A stretch of 7,890 nucleotides of DNA. Origin: Peptococcaceae bacterium (GTDB taxonomy: Bacteria > Bacillota > Dehalobacteriia > UBA7702). How positions within the stretch are numbered: the first letter of the stretch is position 1; each line of letters begins with the position of its first letter. The stretch covers positions 1 to 7,890 of the forward strand of contig DXZC01000102.1 of the NCBI GenBank assembly GCA_019415505.1. The letters are read 5' to 3'. Of this stretch, positions 1 through 6,715 are shown piece by piece. The notes below the pieces were generated by a model. It saw only the letters and a program-made list of their open reading frames with translations, made no database searches and was not told the DNA's origin. The position numbers were made by a program, and so were the translations under genes.

Positions 1-308
1 TTTTCACCCGGCGGAGTTAAGGCAAAGTACGGCTCCGGCTCCAGGAAATCGCAGGCCAGCAAAGCGGAATCTATGGCCTTATGCAGCGATTCCTTAGACA
101 GCATGCTGCCATAGGAAAAACCTAAAGCGCCATTTTTTAATAAACGCACGGAAAAGCCCAGGTTTATGGCAATGCCAACGTCCTTCAGCTCCCGTTCGCC
201 CCAAACCACACGCCTAGTTTCACCTTGGCTCACAAAAAGCTCACATTGCTCAGCGCCATTTTTTAAGGCATAAGCCAGAGCATTGTCCAGCAAAAAATCA
301 ACCTTCAT
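1..308 (-). CDS. tldE: TldE/PmbA metallopeptidase subunit, N-terminal part (cut by window edge)
   Basis: The first 102 residues are visible, starting with MKVDFLLDNALAYALKNGAE; the rest lies beyond base 1. The protein follows TldD directly and has the N-terminal fold typical of PmbA/TldE: a stretch with CELFVSQGETRRVVWGERELKD, then GFSVRLLKNGALGFSYGS. In this family TldE lacks the zinc motif and pairs with TldD to form a cytosolic heterodimeric peptidase that degrades or matures small unfolded peptides (known from microcin B17 and CcdA in E. coli). The ATG overlaps the tldD stop by one base (TAATG), and a GGGAGGT ribosome binding site lies about 8 bases upstream inside tldD, so the start is well supported and translation is probably coupled. 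The family assignment rests on the N-terminus plus the neighbour, because the C-terminal half is not visible. Confidence 0.88.
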   Translation of the reverse strand, partial: MKVDFLLDNALAYALKNGAEQCELFVSQGETRRVVWGERELKDVGIAINLGFSVRLLKNGALGFSYGSMLSKESLHKAIDSALLACDFLEPEPYFALTPPGE

Positions 309-1681
309 TAGGCAGTACCTCCCACAATAACATCGGTTAATCCCAGTGTGGGCTGGGCGTCTCCCACCGGCACCGATTGGCCGCCCTTACCGCAGGTACC
401 AATGGCAAAGCCCAAATCAGAACCTACAGCGAAAACAGAGTTGAGGACTTTAGGGCCATTGCCAATGAGGGTGGCGTTTTTTACCGGGTAAGTGAGCTTA
501 CCGTTTTCAATGATATAACCCTCAGATACCTCAAAGACAAAGTCGCCATTAGCGGTATTTACTTGTCCACCCCCCATTTTTTTAACAAAAAGACCTCGGT
601 GAGTATCGGCCAAGATTGCTTCAGGCTGGTCTTGACCGGGGGCAATATAAGTGTTACTCATGCGCACTTGGGGCACGCAACGATAGCTTTCACGGCGTCC
701 GTTACCGGTAGACTCGCAACCAGCCAAGCGCGCTGAGCGAATGTCGTACATATATTGGCGTAAAACGCCGCCTTCAATTAAAACATTTTTTCTACCGGGC
801 TCCCCCTCATCATCCAGGGTGTAAGAACCGTATTTGCCCGCTAAAGTGGCGTCGTCTATCACGGTGATTTTCGGAGAAGCCACAGTTTTACCTAATTTCC
901 CGCCATATACAGATAAACCCTTGGCAATATGGTCCCCTTCCAGGCCGTGGCCACAGGCCTCATGGACCATAGTACCACCGGCGGTAGAGGAAAGTATCAC
1001 CGTCATAGGGCCTGAAGGAGCGGGTTTGGCGCCGAGAAGCAGCAAAACCCTATTGGCAGCTTCAGCTACCTTGGCCTCCAGGGTAGGGGCGTCCCAGGGG
1101 GTAGTGGTACAAGTATCTCCCAAGGTGGCAATCGCAGTTTGTAGTTGGCCGTCTTTTTCCCCGATTACTTTGACAAAAAAACGCTGACGGCGGTGGGAAT
1201 TCATAACAAAACGCCCCTGGCTATTACCAATGAGCGTATTTTTCCGGCCCAAACTACAGCTTAAAACTACCTGCTTGATTTCAGGAGCTAAAGAGCGGCC
1301 ATATTCATTTACTTGTCTCATAGTTTGCCCTAAAGCTTTAAGCTCTAATTCAGGGCTGGCCTCGCCGTCATATTGCGGGGTCAACGACTTAGGAACCTCA
1401 GCAAAAACGCCACCTTTTACCGCCTCCCCTGCTTTAGCGGCCAGTTCTTTTAAAGATTGGATACTCAAATCACTGGTATGAAAATAGGCGGAAAAATCGC
1501 CCTTTAAGATTCGCAAGCCGGCGCCGGAACTTTCACCACTATAAAAACGCTGTATACGGCCTTCTTCAGAACCGATTACACCGTTTTCCGTTTCCGTTAC
1601 ATATAAATCAGCAAAATCGCCGCCTTTCCTGAGAGCTATTCGCAAAATAGCGGCGATATCTTCCCTACTCAAGTTTATCAC
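308..1681 (-). CDS. tldD: TldD zinc metallopeptidase, catalytic subunit
   Basis: This 457-residue protein is the normal length for TldD. It carries the zinc-binding HExxxH motif as HEACGH at residues 240 to 245, within GGTMVHEACGHGLEGDH. Near the C-terminus comes the family signature CGKGGQSVPVG, whose Cys430 is the expected third zinc ligand, followed by the usual VGGTA ending. TldD supplies the active site of the cytosolic TldD/TldE complex, which cleaves short unstructured peptides and processes some modified peptide precursors. The start is GTG and overlaps the stop of the shikimate kinase gene by four bases (GTGA). The ribosome binding site is weak: GGAG lies about 14 bases upstream, with only AAGAA nearer, so translation probably depends on coupling to the upstream gene. 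No in-frame ATG occurs before residue 121, which supports the GTG. All key residues are present and the gene looks intact. Confidence 0.95.
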   Translation of the reverse strand: MINLSREDIAAILRIALRKGGDFADLYVTETENGVIGSEEGRIQRFYSGESSGAGLRILKGDFSAYFHTSDLSIQSLKELAAKAGEAVKGGVFAEVPKSLTPQYDGEASPELELKALGQTMRQVNEYGRSLAPEIKQVVLSCSLGRKNTLIGNSQGRFVMNSHRRQRFFVKVIGEKDGQLQTAIATLGDTCTTTPWDAPTLEAKVAEAANRVLLLLGAKPAPSGPMTVILSSTAGGTMVHEACGHGLEGDHIAKGLSVYGGKLGKTVASPKITVIDDATLAGKYGSYTLDDEGEPGRKNVLIEGGVLRQYMYDIRSARLAGCESTGNGRRESYRCVPQVRMSNTYIAPGQDQPEAILADTHRGLFVKKMGGGQVNTANGDFVFEVSEGYIIENGKLTYPVKNATLIGNGPKVLNSVFAVGSDLGFAIGTCGKGGQSVPVGDAQPTLGLTDVIVGGTA

Positions 1682-2190
1682 TTCTTAAACTCATACTCCT
1701 TTAAAATTATATCAGCAGTTTCTTCCATACTTAAACCACTGGTATCCACAATGATATCGGCATATTTTTCGTACCGCGGCAATCCCTCCCGGTAATATTT
1801 AGCCACCAGCTCCCTTAACGGCCCTTTTTCCGCAAAAGGCTTGGTACCGCGCCGGGAGAGGCGTTCCACAATGGTGGCTTCATCCGTTTTTAAAAAAATA
1901 AAAATACCGTTATTCTTTAAAATAGATACATTCTCATCTTTGTCTATAAAAGTACCGCCTGTAGCTATAACGCAATTTTCCCGGGGAGCTAAGCGGTTAA
2001 GAACCAGCTTTTCCTCGGAACGAAAGCGTATTTCACCATACTTTTTGGCTATTTGACCTACTTTTAGACCGGTAGCTGTTTCCATTTCCCGGTCTGTATC
2101 AAAAAAATCATATTCTAAAGATTCGCTTAAAAACCGCCCCATAGCAGTTTTACCGCTGCCCATGAAGCCGGTAAGGACAATATTTTTCAT
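1678..2190 (-). CDS. aroK: shikimate kinase-like P-loop kinase
   Basis: The protein has 170 residues from the ATG chosen here, typical of shikimate kinase, which phosphorylates shikimate at the 3-hydroxyl in aromatic amino acid synthesis. Residues seen include the Walker A GFMGSGKT (8 to 15), the DTD motif (31 to 33) with the substrate-binding Asp33, and GEIRFR with Arg57. A VDTSGLS segment lies near the end. Departures from consensus are GGT at residues 78 to 80, where the family has GGG, and KP at 117 to 118, where the lid usually has RP. The arginine region before YEKYAD is also shifted. It could therefore be a shikimate kinase with altered affinity or a relative with another small substrate. 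A GTG at 2199 would add three residues (MRI), but its spacing to GGAAAG is only 3 bases. The ATG at 2190 gives the family's usual MKNIVLTGFMGSGKT start, although its spacing of 12 bases is long. The gene overlaps tldD by four bases. Confidence 0.85.
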   Translation of the reverse strand: MKNIVLTGFMGSGKTAMGRFLSESLEYDFFDTDREMETATGLKVGQIAKKYGEIRFRSEEKLVLNRLAPRENCVIATGGTFIDKDENVSILKNNGIFIFLKTDEATIVERLSRRGTKPFAEKGPLRELVAKYYREGLPRYEKYADIIVDTSGLSMEETADIILKEYEFKK

Positions 2191-2334
2191 GATTCGCACC
2201 CGCTTTCCGCTGATAAGTAACGATGTAAAGTTTTATTCAACTGCCAAGCACCTTAGCTGCTACAGATTGCCAGCCCGCTCAATGCAACGCTTCGCTAAAT
2301 TGGCAATAATAGGCCCGCTCCTGTAATTGAATGC
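2191..2334 (-). other. untranslated gap between small gene and aroK, possible decayed coding remnant
   Basis: This 144-base stretch separates the small gene from aroK within the same unit. Read on the minus strand in the frame of the small gene, 24 further codons stay open after its TGA, down to a TAG at 2262 to 2260, and include GPIIANLAKRCIERAGNL. The 8-mer GAGCGGGC (plus strand GCCCGCTC) occurs twice, at 2273 to 2280 and 2313 to 2320, and a 7-bp inverted repeat ATTGCCA/TGGCAAT sits at 2266 to 2272 and 2301 to 2307. No U-tract terminator or convincing promoter was seen. It may be only a spacer or the worn end of a formerly longer gene. Confidence 0.35.
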
Positions 2335-2484
2335 TCAGGCTAAAGGAATTATGCTTCGTTTTTCAGAAAATATTTCCTGAGCTGTATCAATTAAAGCAGC
2401 GGCTTTAGTTGAACCTGCAGCAAATATTTGCCAACCGCCTCGATGCGCTTTTTCTACAATTTCATTATATGCAGAAAAACCCAT
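2335..2484 (-). CDS. small protein of unknown function, 49 residues
   Basis: I do not recognise this protein. It starts at an ATG with an AAAGG ribosome binding site 6 bases upstream; an in-frame TAA four codons before the ATG rules out a longer N-terminus. The product begins MGFSAYNEIVEKAHRGGWQI, continues with an Ala-rich stretch containing FAAGSTKAAALIDTAQEIF, and ends in IIPLA. It has no cysteine, no signal peptide and no clear membrane segment; two short helices around a GGW turn seem likely. By my count it is about 38% GC with few codons ending in G or C, visibly lower than its neighbours, which suggests weak expression or a different origin. It lies 42 bases after yqeG and upstream of aroK-tldD-tldE, so it is probably co-transcribed. 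Possibilities are an independent small protein, the N-terminal remnant of a longer gene, or a peptide handled by TldD/TldE. That it is translated is inferred from the start signals only. Confidence 0.5.
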   Translation of the reverse strand: MGFSAYNEIVEKAHRGGWQIFAAGSTKAAALIDTAQEIFSEKRSIIPLA

Positions 2485-2526
2485 GAAATACCTTTACGGC
2501 CTTGTTTTCTATGCTTTATTCTCAAT

Positions 2527-3036
2527 TCAAGTCTGATCCCGGCGTTGCCTTCTGGCAATGGAACGGTAAATCATCCTTTCAAAATTCCGGTTAAATCTAG
2601 TTATCCAGAGCTCATTTTTATTAATTGGCTCCACCACTATTGTATAGAAACCCATACGATTACCGCAAAGAATATCGGTAATCAACTGGTCGCCAACTAA
2701 AGCTGTGGTCTCAGCCTTGGCGTTCAGCAGCTTCATAGCCCGCTTCGCCCCATTGCTAGTAGGCTTTTTGGAGCGGGCGATAAAGGGTATGCCCAACTTT
2801 TCCGACACTGGGGTTAAACGCTCTTCATTATTATTGGATAATATGGCCATGGCAAAGCCCATGGCTTTAGGAATTTCAAACCAGTCAATAGTTTCCTGGG
2901 TTAAACCCTGGGAATTATAAGGCACTATGGTATTGTCAACATCAAAAAGTAAATTTTTAATGCCTTGAGCTTGCAGCGCCTCTAACGGCAAAGCCTGTAA
3001 ATCCTTAACCATAAGATTCGGGGTAAACATCTTCAT
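2527..3036 (-). CDS. yqeG: YqeG family HAD-IIIA phosphatase
   Basis: This 169-residue protein matches the YqeG family of small HAD-superfamily phosphatases found widely in Bacillota. The four HAD motifs are present in order: DVDNT at residues 32 to 36 with the nucleophile Asp32 and Asp34; SNNNEER beginning at Ser67; the KKP lysine at residues 90 to 92; and GDQLITD at 115 to 121, with Asp116 and Asp121 for magnesium. The ending TRFNRNFERMIYRSIARRQRR is the basic tail typical of YqeG. The physiological substrate is not settled; relatives act on phosphorylated sugars or lipids such as phosphatidylglycerophosphate, and this cannot be decided from sequence. The ATG at 3036 has an AGAGG site about 12 bases upstream; the alternative ATG at 3030 is even further from it. 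It is the first gene after a strong promoter and appears to lead the yqeG-small gene-aroK-tldD-tldE unit. In several Bacillota yqeG lies near aromatic pathway genes, which fits the aroK-like neighbour. Confidence 0.93.
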   Translation of the reverse strand: MKMFTPNLMVKDLQALPLEALQAQGIKNLLFDVDNTIVPYNSQGLTQETIDWFEIPKAMGFAMAILSNNNEERLTPVSEKLGIPFIARSKKPTSNGAKRAMKLLNAKAETTALVGDQLITDILCGNRMGFYTIVVEPINKNELWITRFNRNFERMIYRSIARRQRRDQT

Positions 3037-3079
3037 AAGTTACTGTTACCTCTTAGTTTATTTCTTATATTCCACTTCC

Positions 3080-3108
3080 ATTATAACCCAAGAGGCCGCC
3101 GTATTCAA
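3080..3108 (-). promoter_or_regulatory. sigma-70/sigma-A type promoter for the yqeG unit
   Basis: On the minus strand a perfect -10 box TATAAT (3085 to 3080) is preceded by TTGAAT (3108 to 3103), which matches the -35 consensus at 4 of 6 positions, with an ideal 17-base spacer. Transcription would start near 3073, giving a leader of roughly 37 bases before the yqeG ATG at 3036. No operator palindrome overlaps it. It is the only good promoter I found in the window. Confidence 0.72.
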
Positions 3109-3410
3109 TGGATAGAGTAAAATAACCTTTCTCTAAAGATAAACCCCCGATAAAGACCATAAAAAGCGCCCCATAAAGCCATAAACAATCTTTTCCTTTA
3201 ATGGCGGGAAAAGCTTTTTAAGTGCCACCTTATATTATTTACCCCAGGTGAGGATTATTATTACACCAAGAATTCCGCCGCTAGACCTAATATAACCCCT
3301 AAACAACTACTCTAGGGCGTGTTGGTCAATATCAGATGTTAGGTTTAACAGGGGCAATATTATAGCGTAAATTAAGGCGACACTTTACCCTAACGCGTTA
3401 CAGTAAAATA
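3109..3410. other. intergenic region without a recognisable gene
   Basis: About 300 bases between the gatB terminator and the yqeG promoter hold no convincing gene on either strand. The minus strand contains a 31-codon GTG frame (3228 to 3133) without a spaced ribosome binding site. Structures seen are an imperfect inverted repeat (3288 to 3300 with 3350 to 3362), a CTTTTCC/GGAAAAG hairpin at 3190 to 3213 followed on the plus strand by CTTTTTA, and a perfect 10-bp palindrome TAACGCGTTA at 3391 to 3400. None can be tied to a known regulator or RNA family. The stretch may be ordinary intergenic DNA or the remnant of lost genes. Confidence 0.5.
3288..3362. repeat. imperfect long-range inverted repeat
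   Basis: The arms TAATATAACCCCT (3288 to 3300) and AGGGGCAATATTA (3350 to 3362) are complementary at 11 of 13 positions and are separated by 49 bases. There is no target-site duplication that I can recognise, and the interior carries no open frame of note. It could be a degenerate small repeat element or chance. Confidence 0.3.
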
Positions 3411-3438
3411 TAGGCGTAGCTTTCTTGAGCTACGCCTA
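3404..3438 (-). terminator. intrinsic terminator of the hisH-hisF-gatCAB unit
   Basis: A perfect 11-bp stem (TAGGCGTAGCT at 3411 to 3421 with AGCTACGCCTA at 3428 to 3438) encloses a 6-base loop, about 50 bases after the gatB stop. In the minus-strand transcript the hairpin is followed by UAUUUUAC, a short U-rich tract. On the plus strand the following bases are A-rich, so it acts best for gatB. The U-tract is short, which tempers the call, but stem quality and position fit well. Confidence 0.72.
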
Positions 3439-3489
3439 AACAAAAATCAAGTTAAAAGGTTGACGAACCGACTAAATTACAATAGAATA

Positions 3490-4923
3490 TTATCTTTTCG
3501 CCAACTCCTCTTTAAGCATTTTATTGAGGGAACCAGGGTCAGCCTTGCCCTTGAGCTCTTTCATACATTGGCCAACCAAAAAGCCCAGAACCTTTTCCTT
3601 GCCGCCCTTAAACTCCGCAACGGTTTTGGGATTATTATCCAATACCTTAATAACAGTATCCTTCACTAAGCCGGCTTCACCAACCATAGCTAGATTATGG
3701 TCAGCCACATATTTTTGGGGATCCAAATCATCGCCCCAGACCGCGGCAAACACCTTTTTTGCCGTATTGCGGTTTATGGTATTGTTCTTAATCATCTTGA
3801 TAATGGCAGCGAGATTTTTCGCGCTGAGCTTCAGCTCAAAGGAATCCTCTTTCCCCTCTTTAGCTAAGCGCATTACTTCGCCTAACAGCCAGTTGGCTAC
3901 CTCCTTAGGGTCATTAACCAGGGCGTTGACATCCTCAAAGTAATCAGCCAAATCTTTAATGCTGACAATTATGCCCGCATCGTATGGAGAAAGGCCATAA
4001 TTTGCCATATATTGGGCCTTCCGTTCCTGGGGCAACAGGGGTAAACCTGCCCTGATTTGCGCCAACCACTCATCGCTGATAACCACCGGCGAAAGATCCG
4101 GTTCCGGAAAGTAGCGGTAATCCTGAGCATCCTCTTTAGAGCGCATGGCCAGGCTGATACCTTTATTATCATCCCAGCGGCGGGTTTCCTGAATTACCCG
4201 GCCGCCATCTTCAATTAATTCTATCTGGCGCTTTCGTTCATACTCAATAGCCCTGGCTATAGCCCGGAAGGAATTAAGGTTTTTCATTTCCGTTCTGGTA
4301 CCGTATTCCTCCTGTCCCAGGGGGCGCACAGAGAGATTTACGTCGGCCCGCAAGGAACCCTCCTGCATTTTACAGTCGGAAACTCCCAGGTACTGTAAAA
4401 TAGCTTTTAAGTTTTCCAGGTAGGCGATAACTTCAGCGGAGCCGCGAAAATCAGGTTCCGAGACAATTTCAATTAAAGGTACGCCGCAACGGTTGTAATC
4501 AGCCAAGGTAGTATCGAAAATATCATCGTGAATCAGCTTACCGGCGTCCTCCTCCATATGAATTTCATGTATGCCAATGGTCTTTTTAAAGCCCTCACCT
4601 TCTATGGGCAAGCTGCCATTGCGGCAAATAGGCAAATAGAGCTGGGATACCTGGTAAGCTTTAGGTAAATCAGGATAAAAGTAATTTTTACGGTCAAATT
4701 TGCCATAGGGGGTAATTGCGCAGTTAGTCGCTAAACCAACAGCAACGGCGTATTCCACAACTTGCTTATTAAGCACCGGCAAAACTCCGGGCATACCAGT
4801 ACAAATAGGGCAACAGTGGGTATTGGGTTCACCGCCGAATTCCGTGGTGCAGGAGCAAAATATTTTCGATTTAGTGGCTAGTTCCACATGAACCTCTAAG
4901 CCCAAAACAGTTTCGTATTTCAT
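3490..4923 (-). CDS. gatB: Asp-tRNA(Asn)/Glu-tRNA(Gln) amidotransferase subunit GatB
   Basis: The 477-residue protein has the usual GatB length. It opens with the family N-terminus ETVLGLEVHVELATKSKIF, followed by zinc-binding cysteines: the C-S-C pair at 23 and 25 and the CPIC at 38 to 41, with an additional Cys37. The catalytic cradle includes EEDAGKLIHD, DYNRCGVPLIEIVSEPD, MQEGSLRADVN and DYRYFPEPDLSP. A helical domain and a C-terminal YqeY-like tRNA-binding domain (about the last 150 residues, ending KADPGSLNKMLKEEL) complete it. GatB activates the tRNA-bound Glu or Asp with ATP and receives ammonia from GatA through a tunnel. The ATG lies one base after the gatA stop, with AAGGAGGAG about 6 bases upstream inside gatA, so translation is tightly linked. 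It is the last gene of its unit, just before a hairpin terminator. The gene is intact and the assignment is secure. Confidence 0.98.
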   Translation of the reverse strand: MKYETVLGLEVHVELATKSKIFCSCTTEFGGEPNTHCCPICTGMPGVLPVLNKQVVEYAVAVGLATNCAITPYGKFDRKNYFYPDLPKAYQVSQLYLPICRNGSLPIEGEGFKKTIGIHEIHMEEDAGKLIHDDIFDTTLADYNRCGVPLIEIVSEPDFRGSAEVIAYLENLKAILQYLGVSDCKMQEGSLRADVNLSVRPLGQEEYGTRTEMKNLNSFRAIARAIEYERKRQIELIEDGGRVIQETRRWDDNKGISLAMRSKEDAQDYRYFPEPDLSPVVISDEWLAQIRAGLPLLPQERKAQYMANYGLSPYDAGIIVSIKDLADYFEDVNALVNDPKEVANWLLGEVMRLAKEGKEDSFELKLSAKNLAAIIKMIKNNTINRNTAKKVFAAVWGDDLDPQKYVADHNLAMVGEAGLVKDTVIKVLDNNPKTVAEFKGGKEKVLGFLVGQCMKELKGKADPGSLNKMLKEELAKR

Positions 4924-4924
4924 C

Positions 4925-6403
4925 TTATTCTCCTCCTTGCACAGCCACTGGTGATTGCCGCAAATGGAAGTCCGTAACTTGCTGATAGCAGTTGGCCGCC
5001 TGCAGCAATATAGCGTCGTTAAAGGCTTTACCGATAAACTGCACCCCTATAGGTAAGCCCTGTTTATCAAAGCCGCAGGGCAAAGAAATACCGGGCAAGC
5101 CTGCTAAGTTAACTGATACTGTATATATATCGCTTAAATACATCTTTAGGGGATCTTTTAAACTATCGCCTATTTTTGGCGCCGTGGTGGGAGCCACGGG
5201 ACCTAAAATAAAATCATACCGGTCAAAAGCAGCGTCAAAGGCATTCTTTATCAGAGCTTTAACCTGTAAGGCTTTATTATAGTAAGCGTCATAATAGCCG
5301 GAGCTCAAGGCAAAGGCCCCCAGCATTATCCGTTTTTTAACTTCAAAACCAAAGCCCTCAGTTCTGGTTTTTAAATAAATATCCCGCAGGCCTTCAGCAT
5401 CTTCGGAACGATAACCGTATTTAACGCCGTCATAACGGGAAAGGTTAGAGCTGGCCTCAGCAGAAGCTATTATGTAGTAGGCGGGCACCGCGTATTCCAG
5501 CATTGCCAAATCAAACTCCTCTACCATAGCCCCCTGGTCGGCCAAGGTTTTAGCCGCCGCCATAACGGCGTCGCTCACCTCTTTATCCAGTCCTTCGCCA
5601 AAATAGGAAGTAGGTATGCCAACCTTTAAACCCTTAACGCCGCCGTCAATATTAGCCGTTAAGGAACCGGGCATTGCCAGGGAGGTGGTATCCCTATGGT
5701 CCTTGCCGGTAATAATGTCCAAAATTGCCGCGCAATCTTTGGCGCCGCGAGCCAAGGGACCCATTTGGTCCAGGGAAGAGCCATAGGCAATAAGACCAAA
5801 ACGGGAAACCGCTCCATAGGTAGGCTTCATACCAGTTACACCGCAATAGGACGCCGGCTGACGAATAGACCCGCCGGTGTCGGAGCCAATGGCAAAGGGA
5901 ACTAAGCCGGCTGCCACCGCGGCGGCGCTACCGCCGCTAGAGCCGCCGGGAACGTGCTGGGTATGCCAGGGATTTGTTGTTACGCCGGCATAGGATGTTT
6001 CCGTGGTGCTACCCATAGCAAATTCATCCATATTGGTTTTGCCGATTATCACAGCGTCAGCAGCGTTGAGCTTCTCCACTAAAGTAGCGTTATAGGGGGG
6101 GCGGAAACCGCCTAATATTTTAGAGGCGCAGGTGGTTGCCAGGCCCTTAGTGCAAATATTATCCTTCAAGCCATAAGGTACACCGGCCAAGGGGGAAAGG
6201 TCGTCAGCGCCTTGGTCAACCTTGGCCTGAATAGCGTCAACGCGGCTGTTGGCATATTCCTCTGTTAAATCAATAAAAGAATTAATCCCATTATCCAGGT
6301 TTTTGGCCCGGTTAAGGAAATAGTGGGTAACTTCAGACACGGATAATTCTTTTTGCTTTATTTTTGCACCTAAAGTCAAAGGGGACAATTCTTGTATGTT
6401 CAT
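4925..6403 (-). CDS. gatA: Asp-tRNA(Asn)/Glu-tRNA(Gln) amidotransferase subunit GatA (glutaminase)
   Basis: GatA hydrolyses glutamine and passes ammonia to GatB. The amidase-signature triad is complete and spaced as in the family: Lys80 in GVPYGLKDN, the cis-Ser at 155 in VPGGSSGGSAAAV, and the nucleophile Ser179 in GSDTGGSIRQPAS. Other hallmarks are TNMDEFAMGSTTE, GVTGMKPTYGAVSRFGL and the late segment AGLPGISLPCGF. From the ATG at 6403 the protein has 492 residues, the normal size. An in-frame GTG at 6421 overlapping the gatC stop would add MRRERK, but the ATG is preferred because AGGAGG lies 9 bases upstream of it and the protein then begins MNIQELS, as relatives do. It is 14 bases downstream of gatC and one base upstream of gatB. 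The gene is intact. Confidence 0.98.
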   Translation of the reverse strand: MNIQELSPLTLGAKIKQKELSVSEVTHYFLNRAKNLDNGINSFIDLTEEYANSRVDAIQAKVDQGADDLSPLAGVPYGLKDNICTKGLATTCASKILGGFRPPYNATLVEKLNAADAVIIGKTNMDEFAMGSTTETSYAGVTTNPWHTQHVPGGSSGGSAAAVAAGLVPFAIGSDTGGSIRQPASYCGVTGMKPTYGAVSRFGLIAYGSSLDQMGPLARGAKDCAAILDIITGKDHRDTTSLAMPGSLTANIDGGVKGLKVGIPTSYFGEGLDKEVSDAVMAAAKTLADQGAMVEEFDLAMLEYAVPAYYIIASAEASSNLSRYDGVKYGYRSEDAEGLRDIYLKTRTEGFGFEVKKRIMLGAFALSSGYYDAYYNKALQVKALIKNAFDAAFDRYDFILGPVAPTTAPKIGDSLKDPLKMYLSDIYTVSVNLAGLPGISLPCGFDKQGLPIGVQFIGKAFNDAILLQAANCYQQVTDFHLRQSPVAVQGGE

Positions 6404-6418
6404 TTTCCTCTCCCTCCT
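6404..6418 (-). promoter_or_regulatory. ribosome binding site that decides the gatA start
   Basis: On the minus strand AGGAGG (6418 to 6413) stands 9 bases before the ATG at 6403 and overlaps the gatC stop codon. The alternative GTG at 6421 lies upstream of this site and could not use it, so the ATG is the likely start. Confidence 0.75.
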
Positions 6419-6705
6419 CACTCTACAGTCTTTGGTACCCTAAAGGCTGACTCAGTGCCGTCAGGAGCATTGGCTAGAATCTCTTCCCGAGGATATGAGG
6501 GCGCAACGGTGTCCTCCCGAAAGACGTTAGTTACCGGTAACACATGGGACATTGGCTCAATATCCGTGGTATCTAAGGTGTTGAGAACTTCCATATAGTC
6601 AATAATCTTACCAATTTCAGCCTTGGTTTTCGCCTTTTCCTCCGGACTTAAAGCCAAACGAGCAAGGGAAGAAACATATTCGAGCAATTCATCTGTAATT
6701 TTCAT
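6418..6705 (-). CDS. gatC: Asp-tRNA(Asn)/Glu-tRNA(Gln) amidotransferase subunit GatC
   Basis: This 95-residue protein is the small GatC subunit that wraps around and stabilises GatA and GatB. The family pattern is clear: an N-terminal helix VSSLARLALSPEEK, a second helix with IGKIIDYMEVLNTLDTTDIEP, then HVLPVTNVFREDTV and a C-terminal FRVPKTVE. The usual length is 90 to 100 residues. The ATG at 6705 has AAGGAG 6 bases upstream, and that site overlaps the hisF TAA stop; only 10 bases separate the two genes. Gene order gatC-gatA-gatB is the common bacterial arrangement. The presence of GatCAB implies that Gln-tRNA and/or Asn-tRNA is made by transamidation in this organism; which of the two cannot be told from this window. 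Confidence 0.97.
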   Translation of the reverse strand: MKITDELLEYVSSLARLALSPEEKAKTKAEIGKIIDYMEVLNTLDTTDIEPMSHVLPVTNVFREDTVAPSYPREEILANAPDGTESAFRVPKTVE

Positions 6706-6715
6706 ATTATACTCC

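Noticed and set aside
377..1481. Several plus-strand open frames opposite tldD
   Set aside because: All lie antisense to the intact tldD gene and have no recognisable domains.
3133..3228. 31-codon GTG frame on the minus strand upstream of the yqeG promoter
   Set aside because: Its translation is moderately protein-like, but the GTG directly follows AAG with no room for a ribosome binding site, and it lies upstream of the likely promoter.
3218..3236. T-box-like AAGGTGGCAC on the minus strand
   Set aside because: Only the GGTGGxAC core matches; the following CCGCG part is absent, no terminator/antiterminator pair is seen, and a separate promoter stands between it and yqeG.
3524..3943. Plus-strand open frame of 139 codons opposite gatB
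   Set aside because: Antisense to the conserved C-terminal part of gatB, with a low-complexity Ser/Leu/Phe-rich translation and no family resemblance.
6404..6421. Longer gatA starting at GTG 6421
   Set aside because: The extra residues MRRERK are encoded by the ribosome binding site itself; the ATG at 6403 has ideal spacing and gives the family's normal N-terminus.
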